From Streptomyces sp. RKAG293 (GTDB lineage Bacteria; Actinomycetota; Actinomycetes; Streptomycetales; Streptomycetaceae): a stretch of DNA of 64,000 nucleotides. Made by a program: the position numbers and the translations under genes. The notes beneath the pieces were generated by a model, which ran no database searches, was not told the origin of the DNA, and saw only the letters and a program-made list of their open reading frames with translations. Shown piece after piece: positions 40,902 to 49,231 of this stretch (its first letter is position 1; the number at the start of each line of letters is the position of its first letter). The DNA lies in contig NZ_JAJOZB010000001.1 of NCBI RefSeq assembly GCF_023701745.1, positions 6,113,501-6,177,500 on the forward strand, given 5' to 3'.

Positions 40902-42032
40902 ATGCGGACCTCACAGGACATCCCACTGTCAGTGGTCATCGGGGCGGGCGGCACCGGTGGGCACATCTATCCAGGACTGGCACTCGCCGACGCGCTGCGC
41001 CGGGCCGATCCACGGGCGGTCGTCACCTTCGTCGGCACCGAACGCGGGCTGGAGACCCGGCTGATACCGGAAGCCGGCTACCGGCTGCACACCGTCAACA
41101 TGATCCCGTTCGACCGGTCGCTCGGCGCCCGCCGCTATCTGCTGCCCGCCGCGCTGCTGAGCTCGGCGGTGCGCTGCCGGACGATCCTGCGCGAGCAGGG
41201 CGCGCAGATCGCCGTGGGGATGGGCGGCTACCCCAGCGCGCCGGTGATCCTCGGGGCGCGGCTGGCCGGGCTGCCGAGCCTGGTCCACGAGTCCAACGCG
41301 GTGCCGGGCCGCGCCAACCAGTTCGCGGCCCGGCTCACCCCGCACATCGCGCTGGCCTTCGACCGCAGCCGCGCGCACCTGCCGTCCGGCATTACCGCGG
41401 AGACCGTGGGCATGCCGCTGTCCGGGCCGCTGGCCACCCTGGACCGGGCCGCCCTGCGCGGCCGGGCCCGCGCCGAACTGGGCGTGCCGGCCGGGGCCCG
41501 GCTGGTCCTCGTCAACGGCGGCAGCCTGGGCGCCACCCGGCTGACCGAGGCGGCCATCGGACTCGCCGCGCGCTGGCGGGACCGGAACGACGTACGGCTG
41601 CTCATCAAGACCGGCCCCGCCGCGCTGGCCGAGGCCACGACCCGGCTGGCCGGGAACCCGGTCGCCGAGGCCGTCGCGTACCTGGACCGGATGGACCTCG
41701 CCTACGCGGCCGCCGACCTGGTGATCTGCCGAGCCGGGTCGGCGACCATCGCCGAGCTGGCCACCACCGGGGTGCCCGCCGTGCTCGTCCCCTATCCGCA
41801 CGCGCCCGGCGACCACCAGACGCACAACGCCCGCGTCCTGTCGGACGCCGGCGCCGCCGTGCTGCTCCCCGACGCCGACGCGACCGCCGACCGGCTGGCC
41901 GCGCTCGTCGAGCCGCTGCTGCGCGACCCCCGCCGGCTCGCCGCGATGAGCGGCGCCGCCGACCCCGGCACCCACGCCCGGGCGGCCGACCTGCTCGCCG
42001 CCAAGACTCTCGAACTGAGGAACGCCGCATGA
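40902..42032 (+). CDS. MurG-like UDP-GlcNAc transferase
   Basis: A 376-residue GT-B family 28 glycosyltransferase resembling MurG, which adds GlcNAc to lipid I at the inner membrane face. The Gly-rich acceptor loop GAGGTGGHIYPGLALA is at residues 14-29, IAVGMGGYPSAPVILGARL near 107-125, HESNAVPGRANQ near 132-143, VNGGSLGA near 206-213, and VICRAGSATIAEL and PHAPGDHQTHNA mark the donor site. A normal murG is expected in the division cluster, so this is a second copy. ATGA overlap with the next gene shows that both act together, perhaps on a specialised surface glycan. Confidence 0.9.
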   Translation: MRTSQDIPLSVVIGAGGTGGHIYPGLALADALRRADPRAVVTFVGTERGLETRLIPEAGYRLHTVNMIPFDRSLGARRYLLPAALLSSAVRCRTILREQGAQIAVGMGGYPSAPVILGARLAGLPSLVHESNAVPGRANQFAARLTPHIALAFDRSRAHLPSGITAETVGMPLSGPLATLDRAALRGRARAELGVPAGARLVLVNGGSLGATRLTEAAIGLAARWRDRNDVRLLIKTGPAALAEATTRLAGNPVAEAVAYLDRMDLAYAAADLVICRAGSATIAELATTGVPAVLVPYPHAPGDHQTHNARVLSDAGAAVLLPDADATADRLAALVEPLLRDPRRLAAMSGAADPGTHARAADLLAAKTLELRNAA

Positions 42033-43045
42033 CCGCGACCACATCGTTGAACCCTGTCGACTGGACCGGCCGTACCGTCCTGGTGACCGGTGCCGAGGGC
42101 TTCATCGGCAGCACTCTGGTCGACCTGCTGGTCGAGCGCGGCGCGAACGTCCGCGCCCTGGTGCACTACAAGCCCTACGGCGAACGCGGCCACCTCGCCC
42201 GCTATCTGCGGCCGGACAGCCCCGTCGAGATGCTCGCCGGCGACGTCCGCGACGCGGGCCGCGTCATGGACGCCGTCGACGGCTGCGACACCGTCTTCCA
42301 CCTCGCGGCGCTGATCGGCATCCCGTACAGCTACCAGGCCCCCGAGGCCTATGTGCAGACGAACGTGGCCGGCACCCAGAACGTCGCCGGGGCCTGTCTG
42401 CGGCACGGAGTGCGCCGGCTCGTCCACACCTCCACCAGCGAGGTCTACGGCAGCGCGCTCACCGTGCCGATCAGCGAGAGCCACCCGCTGCAGCCGCAGT
42501 CCCCGTACTCCGCCTCGAAGATCGGCGCGGACATGACGGCGCTGTCGTACTTCCACTCCTTCGAGCTGCCCGTCACCGTCGTCCGGCCCTTCAACACCTA
42601 CGGCCCCCGGCAGTCCGCGCGCGCCGTCATCCCGGCGATCCTGGCCCAACTGCACTCCGGCGCCGAGCAGATCCGCCTCGGATCCCTCGCGCCGACCCGC
42701 GACTTCACCTACGCCACCGACACCGCCGCCGGCTTCCTGGCACTGGCCGGCTGCGACCGGGCCCTCGGCGAGGTGGTCAACCTCGGCACCGGCCGCGAGG
42801 TCTCCATCGGCGACCTCGCCCGCTCCCTGATCGCCGCCTCCGGCCGCACAGCGGAGATCGTCGTCGACCCGGCCCGCCTGCGCCCCTCGGGCAGCGAGGT
42901 CCAGCGCCTGCTGTCGGACAACTCCCGGGCGCGCGAGTGGGCGGGGTGGGAGCCCCAGGTGTCCCTGGAGGAGGGACTGCGCCGCACCTCGGAGTGGGTC
43001 GCGGAGAACCTGAACCTCTTCGCGGCGGACCGCTACCAGGTGTAG
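42029..43045 (+). CDS. NAD-dependent sugar 4,6-dehydratase/epimerase, LegB-like
   Basis: A 338-residue extended SDR enzyme acting on nucleotide sugars. NAD fingerprint GAEGFIG at residues 21-27, TSTSEVYGSA near 134-143, catalytic Y160 and K164 (SPYSASKIGADM), VRPFNTYGPRQSARAVIP near 185-203. The long ALVHYKPYGERGHLARYL insert after the second strand resembles the LegB group that makes a 4-keto-6-deoxy sugar from UDP-GlcNAc. The usual aminotransferase partner is absent. Translationally coupled to the MurG-like transferase, so the sugar it makes may be the donor or a modification of the same glycan. Confidence 0.88.
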   Translation: MTATTSLNPVDWTGRTVLVTGAEGFIGSTLVDLLVERGANVRALVHYKPYGERGHLARYLRPDSPVEMLAGDVRDAGRVMDAVDGCDTVFHLAALIGIPYSYQAPEAYVQTNVAGTQNVAGACLRHGVRRLVHTSTSEVYGSALTVPISESHPLQPQSPYSASKIGADMTALSYFHSFELPVTVVRPFNTYGPRQSARAVIPAILAQLHSGAEQIRLGSLAPTRDFTYATDTAAGFLALAGCDRALGEVVNLGTGREVSIGDLARSLIAASGRTAEIVVDPARLRPSGSEVQRLLSDNSRAREWAGWEPQVSLEEGLRRTSEWVAENLNLFAADRYQV

Positions 43046-43074
43046 GGCGCGCGACAGGGCCGCATCAGGACGCA

Positions 43075-43098
43075 GTGGCTCAAGCGGCCGCAAGCCAC
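43075..43098 (+). terminator. Hairpin after the dehydratase gene
   Basis: GTGGCT (43075-43080) pairs with AGCCAC (43093-43098), with CGGCCG in the loop, 30 bp past the stop. Probable terminator. Between here and 43304 I see no complete gene, only a frame with RTFVRMLNFVKRPIRRAVI that may be the displaced start of the next gene. Confidence 0.45.
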
Positions 43099-43304
43099 CC
43101 TCACACGGTCTTCACAAGCGAACACAAGTTCCCATAGCGTGCGTTGGCCATGGTCGTGGACCTGGCGTGTGTTCATCCGTGGGGGGTGGCCAGGCGGATC
43201 CGTCGCGCCTGCGCCTGCGCGCATGTCCGCTCTCGTGCCGCTTGTGAGGACGTTCGTCCGCATGCTCAATTTCGTCAAACGCCCGATCCGCCGGGCGGTG
43301 ATCC

Positions 43305-43672
43305 GTGCTTCCGGTCTGGCTTCAGCCCGCCCGGGTGCAGATCGGCTCGTCCGGATGGAGCTCCTTCAACACCCCGGCCGGTGCAGCCCAGGACGCACCT
43401 GTGTTCAGCCCGACGGAAGCCGCGGCGACCCGCACAGCTCAGTGCACGCTCAATCTGATGCAGCGCAAGGGCGGCCAAGAACTCAAGAGCGTCGCCCGTG
43501 CCGGATTGAACGGCACAAACGCAGACCTGTTGCAGGCGGCCAGAACCGACTACGACAACGGTGTGCCGCTCGACGTTGCCTACAAGAAGGACCGTACCTG
43601 GGCCACGGCCAAGACGGACGAGCTCTACAACCGGTCCAATGAATGGAACAAGTCCCTCACGGAACAACCCCC
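43305..43672 (+). pseudogene. 5' fragment of the coiled-coil toxin gene, out of frame
   Basis: This frame reads coherently (IGSSGWSSFNTPAGAAQDAP, TRTAQCTLNLMQRKGGQELK, VARAGLNGTNADLLQ, YKKDRTWATAKTDELYNRSN) up to QPP, where a run of five C at 43668-43672 occurs. One more C would join it directly to the frame GRFTVVGFQWIEWKDN of the large downstream frame. There is no convincing start codon or ribosome site for this piece, and a stop lies in frame just upstream at 43299, so a second disruption near 43300 is possible. Either the gene is a pseudogene at its 5' end, or it has sequencing errors or programmed slippage. Confidence 0.6.
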
Positions 43673-46600
43673 GGCCGGTTCACGGTCGTCGGATTCCAGT
43701 GGATCGAGTGGAAGGACAACCCGTTCAATACGACCGGGCTGTCCGGTTGGATTGCTGACCAGTCCTGGCAGAGTGAGTACGACCTGTTCCACGAGGACCT
43801 GGTACCACGTGCCGGGAAAGCCTCGGCTGACGCGGTGCGGGCCCTGGGGAACTCCCAGTACGCCGACGGCGGCCCGGCGTCCTATGAGGACCGGCGCGCC
43901 TGGTCCGACCTGGCAGGAACGGGTGCCAAACCCATCTCTTCCGATGACGCCCGGCTCTTCCTGCAGTACGGCGGATTTCCCACCAGCGCACCGGATCCCG
44001 ACTCGATGGAGTTCCGGATCGACGTCGAGGGCTTGAAAGCCCGCTTCGCATCCTGCGACAGCACCAACCCCTTGGACCCGCATCAGGTGCTGGGTGCCGA
44101 GGTTGCACAGGCGTCGGTGGAGTGGCAGAGCGAGCTGACCGGTCAGACCGGCGCTCGCGACACGATCCTGAACGCTGAGGCACAGGCCTCGGCCGATCTG
44201 CAGGTAGCCACGCAGGCGATGGGCGAAGCACTGGCTCAGTCGATCACTGCCAGTCGTTTGGCAGACTGGCAGGCCTATTGGCTCAAGCAGACCCCCGCCA
44301 GCGCCGGTCTGTCCTATCCTCCGGCTGCCGATTTCGCGAAGGTCAAGGTTGACATCGTCAAGGCGCAGGCCTTGGCGCTGGGCCGGGTCCATGTCGCGTC
44401 ACGGTCCGCACAAGCCGCACAGCAGCACGCGGCCGCCGCCGTAGCCGCTCAGCAGACCGCTTACAACATCGCGGATGCAGCCGGGCTTCCTCGCGGGCGC
44501 GGGCTCATGTACGGGCAGCAGGCCGTCCAGGTCACCCGCGCTTCGGCCGCCGCCGCGACTGCGGTGGCCAAGGCAACAGAGACCGCGTCGAACGCCACGT
44601 TGGCCTCGGCTGCCGACAGCAAGACGCTGATGGCTCTCGCCCAGACGCAGGCGCACGCCTCGCAGGCCGAGTTCCGCCGCATCGCCGCCCAGGAGGCCGC
44701 AGCCCAGGCGAAGGCAGCCGCCGACGGCGCCGCAGTCCAGGCCACCAAGGCCGCCGCGAACGCGGTCAAGGCCAAGGCCGCGCAGGCCAAGGCCGAGGCC
44801 GCCGAGCAGACCGCCAAGACCGCAGCCGCCGACGCGAAGGCCAAGCGCGCCACCGCCGAGACCGAGCGCGACAAGGCAGCCGCCTACCGCGCCACTGCGG
44901 ACGCGGAGCGGACCAAGGCGCACAACGCCGAGGTCCTCGCCCAGAACCAGCAGGCGGCAGCCGCCACGGCACGGGGGACCGCCCAGACCGCCGGCGATCT
45001 CGCCGACACCCGGTCGGAAGTCGCGGTCATGGCGGAGGCCAGGGCGAACACGGCCCGCGACGGCGCTGTGACAGCTGAACGTAACAAGGACGCTGCCGGC
45101 GCCCGGGCGAAGGCGTTGGAGGCGGTTGCGGCTGCCGCGGAGGGTACCGCAGCAGCGGGTGAGACGCGGCAAGCGGCAACCGAGGCACGCACCGCTGCCA
45201 ACCAGGCCACGACTGCCGCCACGAACTCCCGCTCCGCCGCCAATCAAGCCGGTTCCGCGGCCATCGCCTCGCGCACAGCAGCGACGCAGGCCGAAGGCGC
45301 TTCCGCCCGGTCCAAGGCCTCCGCCGACGCGGCAGCAGCCGACGCCGCGATCACCGGCGCCGCGGTCAAGGCAGCTCATGCCGCGGCGGCGGAGGCAATC
45401 GGCGCGTCCGAGGCAGCTGCACAGAACGTCAAGAACGCGGAGGCGTTCGCGAAGACGGCCGCCACGCAGGCAATCAAGGCACGTCAGGACGCCACCGCAG
45501 CCCAAAGCGAAGCGGTCCTGGCGGCAGCCGATAGTGTCCGCACCGCGGGATTCGCCTACGCCACCGCTCAAGCAGCTCTGGCAGCACGCGATTCCGCTGC
45601 GCAGGTCATCAACCCCGCGAACGACGCCATCGAACTCGGCTCCCCCTACAAGGAGACCGACGCTTCGGCGGGACTGGCCGTCCTGATCGGCCAGGCCGCC
45701 AAGACCGGCGCCCAGCAGCAGGAAGCCCTCGCCCAGGCCAAGGCCAACCAGGCGGCTAAGGCAGCCGCAGAGGCCGCAGCACTGGCCGCTGCCGCTTCCG
45801 CCGATGCAAAGGCCGCTGCCACCGCAGCATCCGAGGCAGCCGCTTCAGCTTCGAGGGCGGAAGCATCCCTCACTCAAGCACGTGGCTCCGCAGCCGAGGC
45901 GGCAGCAGCCGCCAAAGCCGCCAGCACAGCGGAAGCACACACTGTTGCCTACGACCAGCAAGCCACCCAGGACGCCCTCGTGGCGGGCAAGGCGGCGGGG
46001 GAGGCAGCGGCCCAAGCGGGCGCCGCGCGCGCCTCGGCCACGGATGCCGAGCAGGACGCCACCGCAGCCCGCAGCGCCGCAACCACCGCGGAAGGCGATG
46101 CGAGCGCGGCCCGGGGCATTGCAACCCAGGCGGAAGGCGACGCGACCGTCGCTGAAACCGCCGCCGCCAACGCCCAGAGCAGCGCGACGGAGGCCGATCA
46201 GGCCGCAGACCGAGCCGAGGAGGCTCAACGTCAGGAGGATCTAACAGAGCGGGCGGATCGGGTCACATCGGGCAGCCCCGACACCGGGGCGGAACTGTCC
46301 CCGGATGAAGAGACACTCCTCCTGTCCGCATGCGGACAGGAGTGCGTTGACGAGTTCCGAGAGTCCAAGTCGCTTGCCGCCATGGACGTCATCGACTGGA
46401 TCAAGGCCAATGGCGCCGAGGTTCTCCTCGAGTTCATCGGCGTCAACGATCTCAAGCGCTGCTTTACCCAGGGGGACGTCGAGAGCTGCCTGCGGACCTT
46501 GGTGAACGCTGTCGCCCTCGCCATCCCCATCGCGAAGATCGGGGCGGTCAGCAAGGCCGCCGAAGAGGCCGGAAAGAACGAGAGGGTACAGCAGGAACTC

Positions 46601-46810
46601 AATACTCTTCGCGATCAGCTCATGGATGGCAGCATGAACCCCGGATTGGGCAGCAAATCCCTGACGGGCACTGGTCTCACCTATGCTCGGGGCAGTAACG
46701 GTGCCCGGATCTTCTTCCGCAATGTGAAGGGTGGCATCCAGATCGTTGCCAAAGCCGATAAGGGCAACGAGCCCGCAGTCATCGCGAGATTGAGGAAGAT
46801 CTATGGGTGA
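43643..46810 (+). CDS. Giant Ala-rich coiled-coil protein with C-terminal toxin-like domain
   Basis: The intact frame encodes up to 1,055 residues. Residues 10-190 are globular (FQWIEWKDNPF, SSDDARLFLQYGGFPTSA, FRIDVEGLKARFASCDS). Residues 190-870 are a very Ala-rich coiled coil rod (QAKAAADGAAVQATKAAANA and similar). Residues 880-985 hold SACGQECVDEFRES, VIDWIKANGAEVLLEFIG and a hydrophobic stretch (LVNAVALAIPIAKIGAVSKA) like the pretoxin region of polymorphic toxins. The last 60 residues (TYARGSNGARIFFRNVKGG, ADKGNEPAVIARLRKIYG) resemble RelE/BECR-fold RNase toxins. The next gene overlaps by 8 bp and looks like the immunity protein. The frame's first residues are not its natural start. I recall rods of this kind with variable ends in other Streptomyces. 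Confidence 0.75.
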   Translation: MEQVPHGTTPGRFTVVGFQWIEWKDNPFNTTGLSGWIADQSWQSEYDLFHEDLVPRAGKASADAVRALGNSQYADGGPASYEDRRAWSDLAGTGAKPISSDDARLFLQYGGFPTSAPDPDSMEFRIDVEGLKARFASCDSTNPLDPHQVLGAEVAQASVEWQSELTGQTGARDTILNAEAQASADLQVATQAMGEALAQSITASRLADWQAYWLKQTPASAGLSYPPAADFAKVKVDIVKAQALALGRVHVASRSAQAAQQHAAAAVAAQQTAYNIADAAGLPRGRGLMYGQQAVQVTRASAAAATAVAKATETASNATLASAADSKTLMALAQTQAHASQAEFRRIAAQEAAAQAKAAADGAAVQATKAAANAVKAKAAQAKAEAAEQTAKTAAADAKAKRATAETERDKAAAYRATADAERTKAHNAEVLAQNQQAAAATARGTAQTAGDLADTRSEVAVMAEARANTARDGAVTAERNKDAAGARAKALEAVAAAAEGTAAAGETRQAATEARTAANQATTAATNSRSAANQAGSAAIASRTAATQAEGASARSKASADAAAADAAITGAAVKAAHAAAAEAIGASEAAAQNVKNAEAFAKTAATQAIKARQDATAAQSEAVLAAADSVRTAGFAYATAQAALAARDSAAQVINPANDAIELGSPYKETDASAGLAVLIGQAAKTGAQQQEALAQAKANQAAKAAAEAAALAAAASADAKAAATAASEAAASASRAEASLTQARGSAAEAAAAAKAASTAEAHTVAYDQQATQDALVAGKAAGEAAAQAGAARASATDAEQDATAARSAATTAEGDASAARGIATQAEGDATVAETAAANAQSSATEADQAADRAEEAQRQEDLTERADRVTSGSPDTGAELSPDEETLLLSACGQECVDEFRESKSLAAMDVIDWIKANGAEVLLEFIGVNDLKRCFTQGDVESCLRTLVNAVALAIPIAKIGAVSKAAEEAGKNERVQQELNTLRDQLMDGSMNPGLGSKSLTGTGLTYARGSNGARIFFRNVKGGIQIVAKADKGNEPAVIARLRKIYG

Positions 46811-47132
46811 TCCTCTGCATGCCGTGACGACGCCTCACTTCGACGTCGTCTTCATGCTCGGCGGCGGCGACGACCCCGAGACCGTCGCCAACGTTGATGC
46901 CGAAGTCACCCTGCGCGATGGGTCCCGCTGGAGCGCTACCTTCCTGACGATGGAAGAGATCGCACGAATCCTTGAGCGCTGGAGCATCACGGGTGAAAGC
47001 TTGGGCGGTCGGTACTTCCATTGCCCGGATCTCGTGATCATCCGTGACCCAGGAGTACCTGCCATGGTCGGCGTTCTCCGGGAAATCTTCGACAAGGGCG
47101 AACTACCGCTACTCCTCAGCAAGCTCGAATAG
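46803..47132 (+). CDS. Candidate immunity protein
   Basis: A 109-residue acidic soluble protein whose ATG lies inside the last codons of the large gene (8-bp overlap), so it is made together with it. Features: FDVVFMLGGGDDPETVANVD, RDGSRWSATFLTMEEIARIL, GGRYFHCPDLVIIRDPG and a C-terminal helix MVGVLREIFDKGELPLLLSKLE in pieces. Size, charge, overlap and position after a toxin-like C-terminus are those of an immunity protein. I cannot name its family. The terminator at 47201 closes the unit. Confidence 0.72.
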   Translation: MGDPLHAVTTPHFDVVFMLGGGDDPETVANVDAEVTLRDGSRWSATFLTMEEIARILERWSITGESLGGRYFHCPDLVIIRDPGVPAMVGVLREIFDKGELPLLLSKLE

Positions 47133-47200
47133 CAAGCTCCCGGGGAGTCCGCTGTCAATGCCGGCGACGAAGGACTCCTGGTTCGTGGCGAAGAGAAAAT

Positions 47201-47229
47201 GGTCCCGTCCGGAGTTTCCGGGCGGGACC
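47201..47229 (+). terminator. Terminator of the toxin-immunity unit
   Basis: GGTCCCGTCCGGA (47201-47213) pairs with TCCGGGCGGGACC (47217-47229) around GTT, a 13-bp stem with one wobble; AAAAT before it and GTTCTCCTT after it extend the pairing and provide a weak T-rich end. It can serve the convergent TetR gene too. Confidence 0.8.
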
Positions 47230-47277
47230 GTTCTCCTTATCTGCCCCGGCTTCGGTTTGCACGAGCGTTCAGGAGAA

Positions 47278-47922
47278 TCAGCGGATGGCCGCCAGGCCGC
47301 CCAACAGCAACGTCGTGAAGGTGTGGGCCCAGGCCGGGTCCACCGGTTCGCCGCTGACCAGGGTGCGGTGGACGACGGCGCCCGCGATGACGTCGAAGAT
47401 GAGGTCGATCTGGGTGGCGGTGTCCGTGCCGTGGGGGCCCAGGGGCGGGCCGTCCGGCGGGAGTTCGCCGCGCTCCTGGGCGCGCCGGCGGCCGAGGACC
47501 ACGAGGCACTTCTGCCGGTCCACGATGGCCTCGCGGATCCGCAGCCGCAGGGCTTCGTCGTGGGTGGACTCGGCGACGACGGCCATCAGGGCGGTCCTGG
47601 CCTCGGGGAGGGCCAGCAGCGCCGCGAACTGCAGCACCACGTCCTCGATATCGGCCTGGAGGCTTCCCCGGTCGGGCAGCTCCAGTTCGTCGAAGAGCAC
47701 CGCGACCGCATCGACGACCAGCTCGTTCTTGCCCGCCCAGCGGCGGTAGAGGGTGGTCTTGGCGACACCGGCCCGGGTGGCGACGTCGCCCATCGTCAGC
47801 CCGCCCCAGCCCAGTTCGACCAGGGCGGCCCGGGTGGCTTCCAGGATCGCGTGGTCGGCGTCGGCGCTGCGGGGGCGGCCCGTCTTCTTCGCTGAAGTGC
47901 CGTTGGGAGTGCCGTTGTGCAT
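47278..47922 (-). CDS. TetR-family transcriptional regulator
   Basis: A 214-residue TetR regulator. The helix-turn-helix lies near residues 20-60: AILEATRAALVELGWGGLTMGDVATRAGVAKTTLYRRW in pieces, the exact TetR pattern. The rest is the helical ligand/dimer domain (ADIEDVVLQFAALLALPEAR, AAVVHRTLVSGEPVD-like). Start chosen at MHNGTPNGT; an ATG four codons upstream (47934) is equally possible since neither has a good ribosome site. A perfect 17-bp palindrome lies 110 bp upstream. Target unknown; the divergent thioredoxin-like gene is a candidate. Confidence 0.9.
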   Translation of the reverse strand: MHNGTPNGTSAKKTGRPRSADADHAILEATRAALVELGWGGLTMGDVATRAGVAKTTLYRRWAGKNELVVDAVAVLFDELELPDRGSLQADIEDVVLQFAALLALPEARTALMAVVAESTHDEALRLRIREAIVDRQKCLVVLGRRRAQERGELPPDGPPLGPHGTDTATQIDLIFDVIAGAVVHRTLVSGEPVDPAWAHTFTTLLLGGLAAIR

Positions 47923-48031
47923 GGCTGGGACCATACCGGTCAGTACGTCGGGTGGCCCGCGACCGCTCCGTGACCGGGATCACGCCGCCTCGTGCGGTTG
48001 AAGCTTGCGGGGATCGGACAGTCAGGAGTTA

Positions 48032-48048
48032 CGCTACGACTCGTAGCG
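48032..48048. promoter_or_regulatory. Perfect 8-1-8 palindrome between TetR and thioredoxin-like genes
   Basis: CGCTACGA-C-TCGTAGCG. The site is typical in size for a TetR-family operator and lies between the TetR gene and the divergent thioredoxin-like gene (148 bp before it). Confidence 0.6.
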
Positions 48049-48195
48049 AAAGAGCGATGACCACTGGCGCAGGTGGGGACCCACGCCGAGAAGGACACTC
48101 TTGAACAGCGGTGAACGCTCCCGGCTGTCCGCGATCCGGCGGACGGTTCGGGGGCCGTTCACACTTTTTTACGACGAGGGGGGAGGATTGACCTC

Positions 48196-49170
48196 ATGCA
48201 GCCACGGAACATGTCCATGAGCGGCGTGGTCGACCTCGCCGCGCTGAAGGCGGCCGGTGAGGCCAAGGCGAAGGCCGAGCAGGCCAGGGCGCAACGGCAG
48301 GACGCCGGCGCCCCCGCCCCTTCCGCCGCCTCCCCGCTCGTCATCGATGTCACCGAGGAGACTTTCGAGAGCGAAGTACTGCAGCGCTCCTCCGAGGTCC
48401 CGGTCGTCATCAGCTTCTGGGCCGAACAGGCCGAGCAGAGCAAGCAGCTCAACGAGACGCTGGAACGGCTGGTCGGCGAGTACGCCGGCCGCTTCCTGCT
48501 GGCCCGCGCCGATGTGTACGCCAACCAGCTGCTGTTCCAGCAGTTCGGCGCCCAGGGCGTGCCGGCCGTCTTCGCGGTGCTCGCCGGTCAGGCGATGCCG
48601 CTCTTCCAGGGTGCGGCCGCCGACGACCAGATCCGCGAGGTGCTGGACCAGCTGATCCAGGTGGGCGAGCAGCGCTTCGGCATCGTCGGCACTCCGGTCG
48701 AGGCGGGCGCGGTTCCGGCCGCCGCCGCCACCCCCGCGCCCCGGCCCGCCACTCCGCAGGAGCTGGCGCTGTCCGCCGCGCACGACGCGCTGGACGCGGG
48801 CGATCTGGGCGGCGCCGTCCAGGCGTACCGGAACGTACTGGCGGACGAGCCGGCCAACGCCGAGGCCAAGCTCGGCCTGGCCCAGGCCGAACTGCTGCAG
48901 CGGGTGCAGGACGCCGACCCGCAGGCGGTCCGCAAGGCCGCCGCCGACAACCCGGCCGATGTCGCGGCCCAGCTGGCCGCGGCGGATCTCGACCTCGTCG
49001 GCGGACATGTCGAGGACGCCTTCGGGCGACTCGTGGACACCGTGCGCCGTACGGCCGGTGACGACCGGGACACGGCACGGCTGCGTCTGCTGGAACTCTT
49101 CGACGTCATCGGCGCCGACGACCCCCGCGTGGTGACAGCGCGTGTCGCACTTGCTCGCGTGCTGTTCTGA
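48196..49170 (+). CDS. Thioredoxin-fold/TPR protein (CnoX/YbbN-like) without redox cysteines
   Basis: A 324-residue protein. After a helical leader (VVDLAALKAAGEAKAKAEQA), residues 48-155 form a thioredoxin fold in which the WCGPC motif is W75-A-E-Q-A79, so it has no redox function. Residues 180-324 are TPR-like helices (ELALSAAHDALDAGDLGGAV, DEPANAEAKLGLAQAELLQ). This is the arrangement of the YbbN/CnoX holdase co-chaperones. GGAGG lies 9-10 nt before the ATG at 48196; a second ATG at 48211 is possible. Cytoplasmic, monocistronic, with a good terminator. Confidence 0.9.
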   Translation: MQPRNMSMSGVVDLAALKAAGEAKAKAEQARAQRQDAGAPAPSAASPLVIDVTEETFESEVLQRSSEVPVVISFWAEQAEQSKQLNETLERLVGEYAGRFLLARADVYANQLLFQQFGAQGVPAVFAVLAGQAMPLFQGAAADDQIREVLDQLIQVGEQRFGIVGTPVEAGAVPAAAATPAPRPATPQELALSAAHDALDAGDLGGAVQAYRNVLADEPANAEAKLGLAQAELLQRVQDADPQAVRKAAADNPADVAAQLAAADLDLVGGHVEDAFGRLVDTVRRTAGDDRDTARLRLLELFDVIGADDPRVVTARVALARVLF

Positions 49171-49192
49171 CCACAGCTGATTCATCGATACG

Positions 49193-49231
49193 GCGACCGC
49201 ACTTTACGCAATCGTGATGAAGTGCGGTCGC
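49193..49231 (+). terminator. Terminator of the thioredoxin-like gene
   Basis: GCGACCGCACTT (49193-49204) and AAGTGCGGTCGC (49220-49231) are perfect 12-bp complements with a 15-nt loop, 22 bp after the stop, followed by TGTTACTTCC. Confidence 0.8.

Noticed and set aside
38715..43045. Secondary-metabolite cluster around the MurG-like and dehydratase genes
   Set aside because: No synthase, carrier protein, aminotransferase or further sugar genes flank the two enzymes.
44400..46240. Regularly spaced GCAGCC-rich repeats that could suggest a tandem DNA repeat
   Set aside because: The regularity follows from Ala-rich heptads in one continuous reading frame; the DNA itself is not a strict tandem repeat.
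43075..47240. Possible prophage or integrative element carrying the toxin unit
   Set aside because: No integrase, transposase, att-like direct repeats or tRNA target were found at either side.
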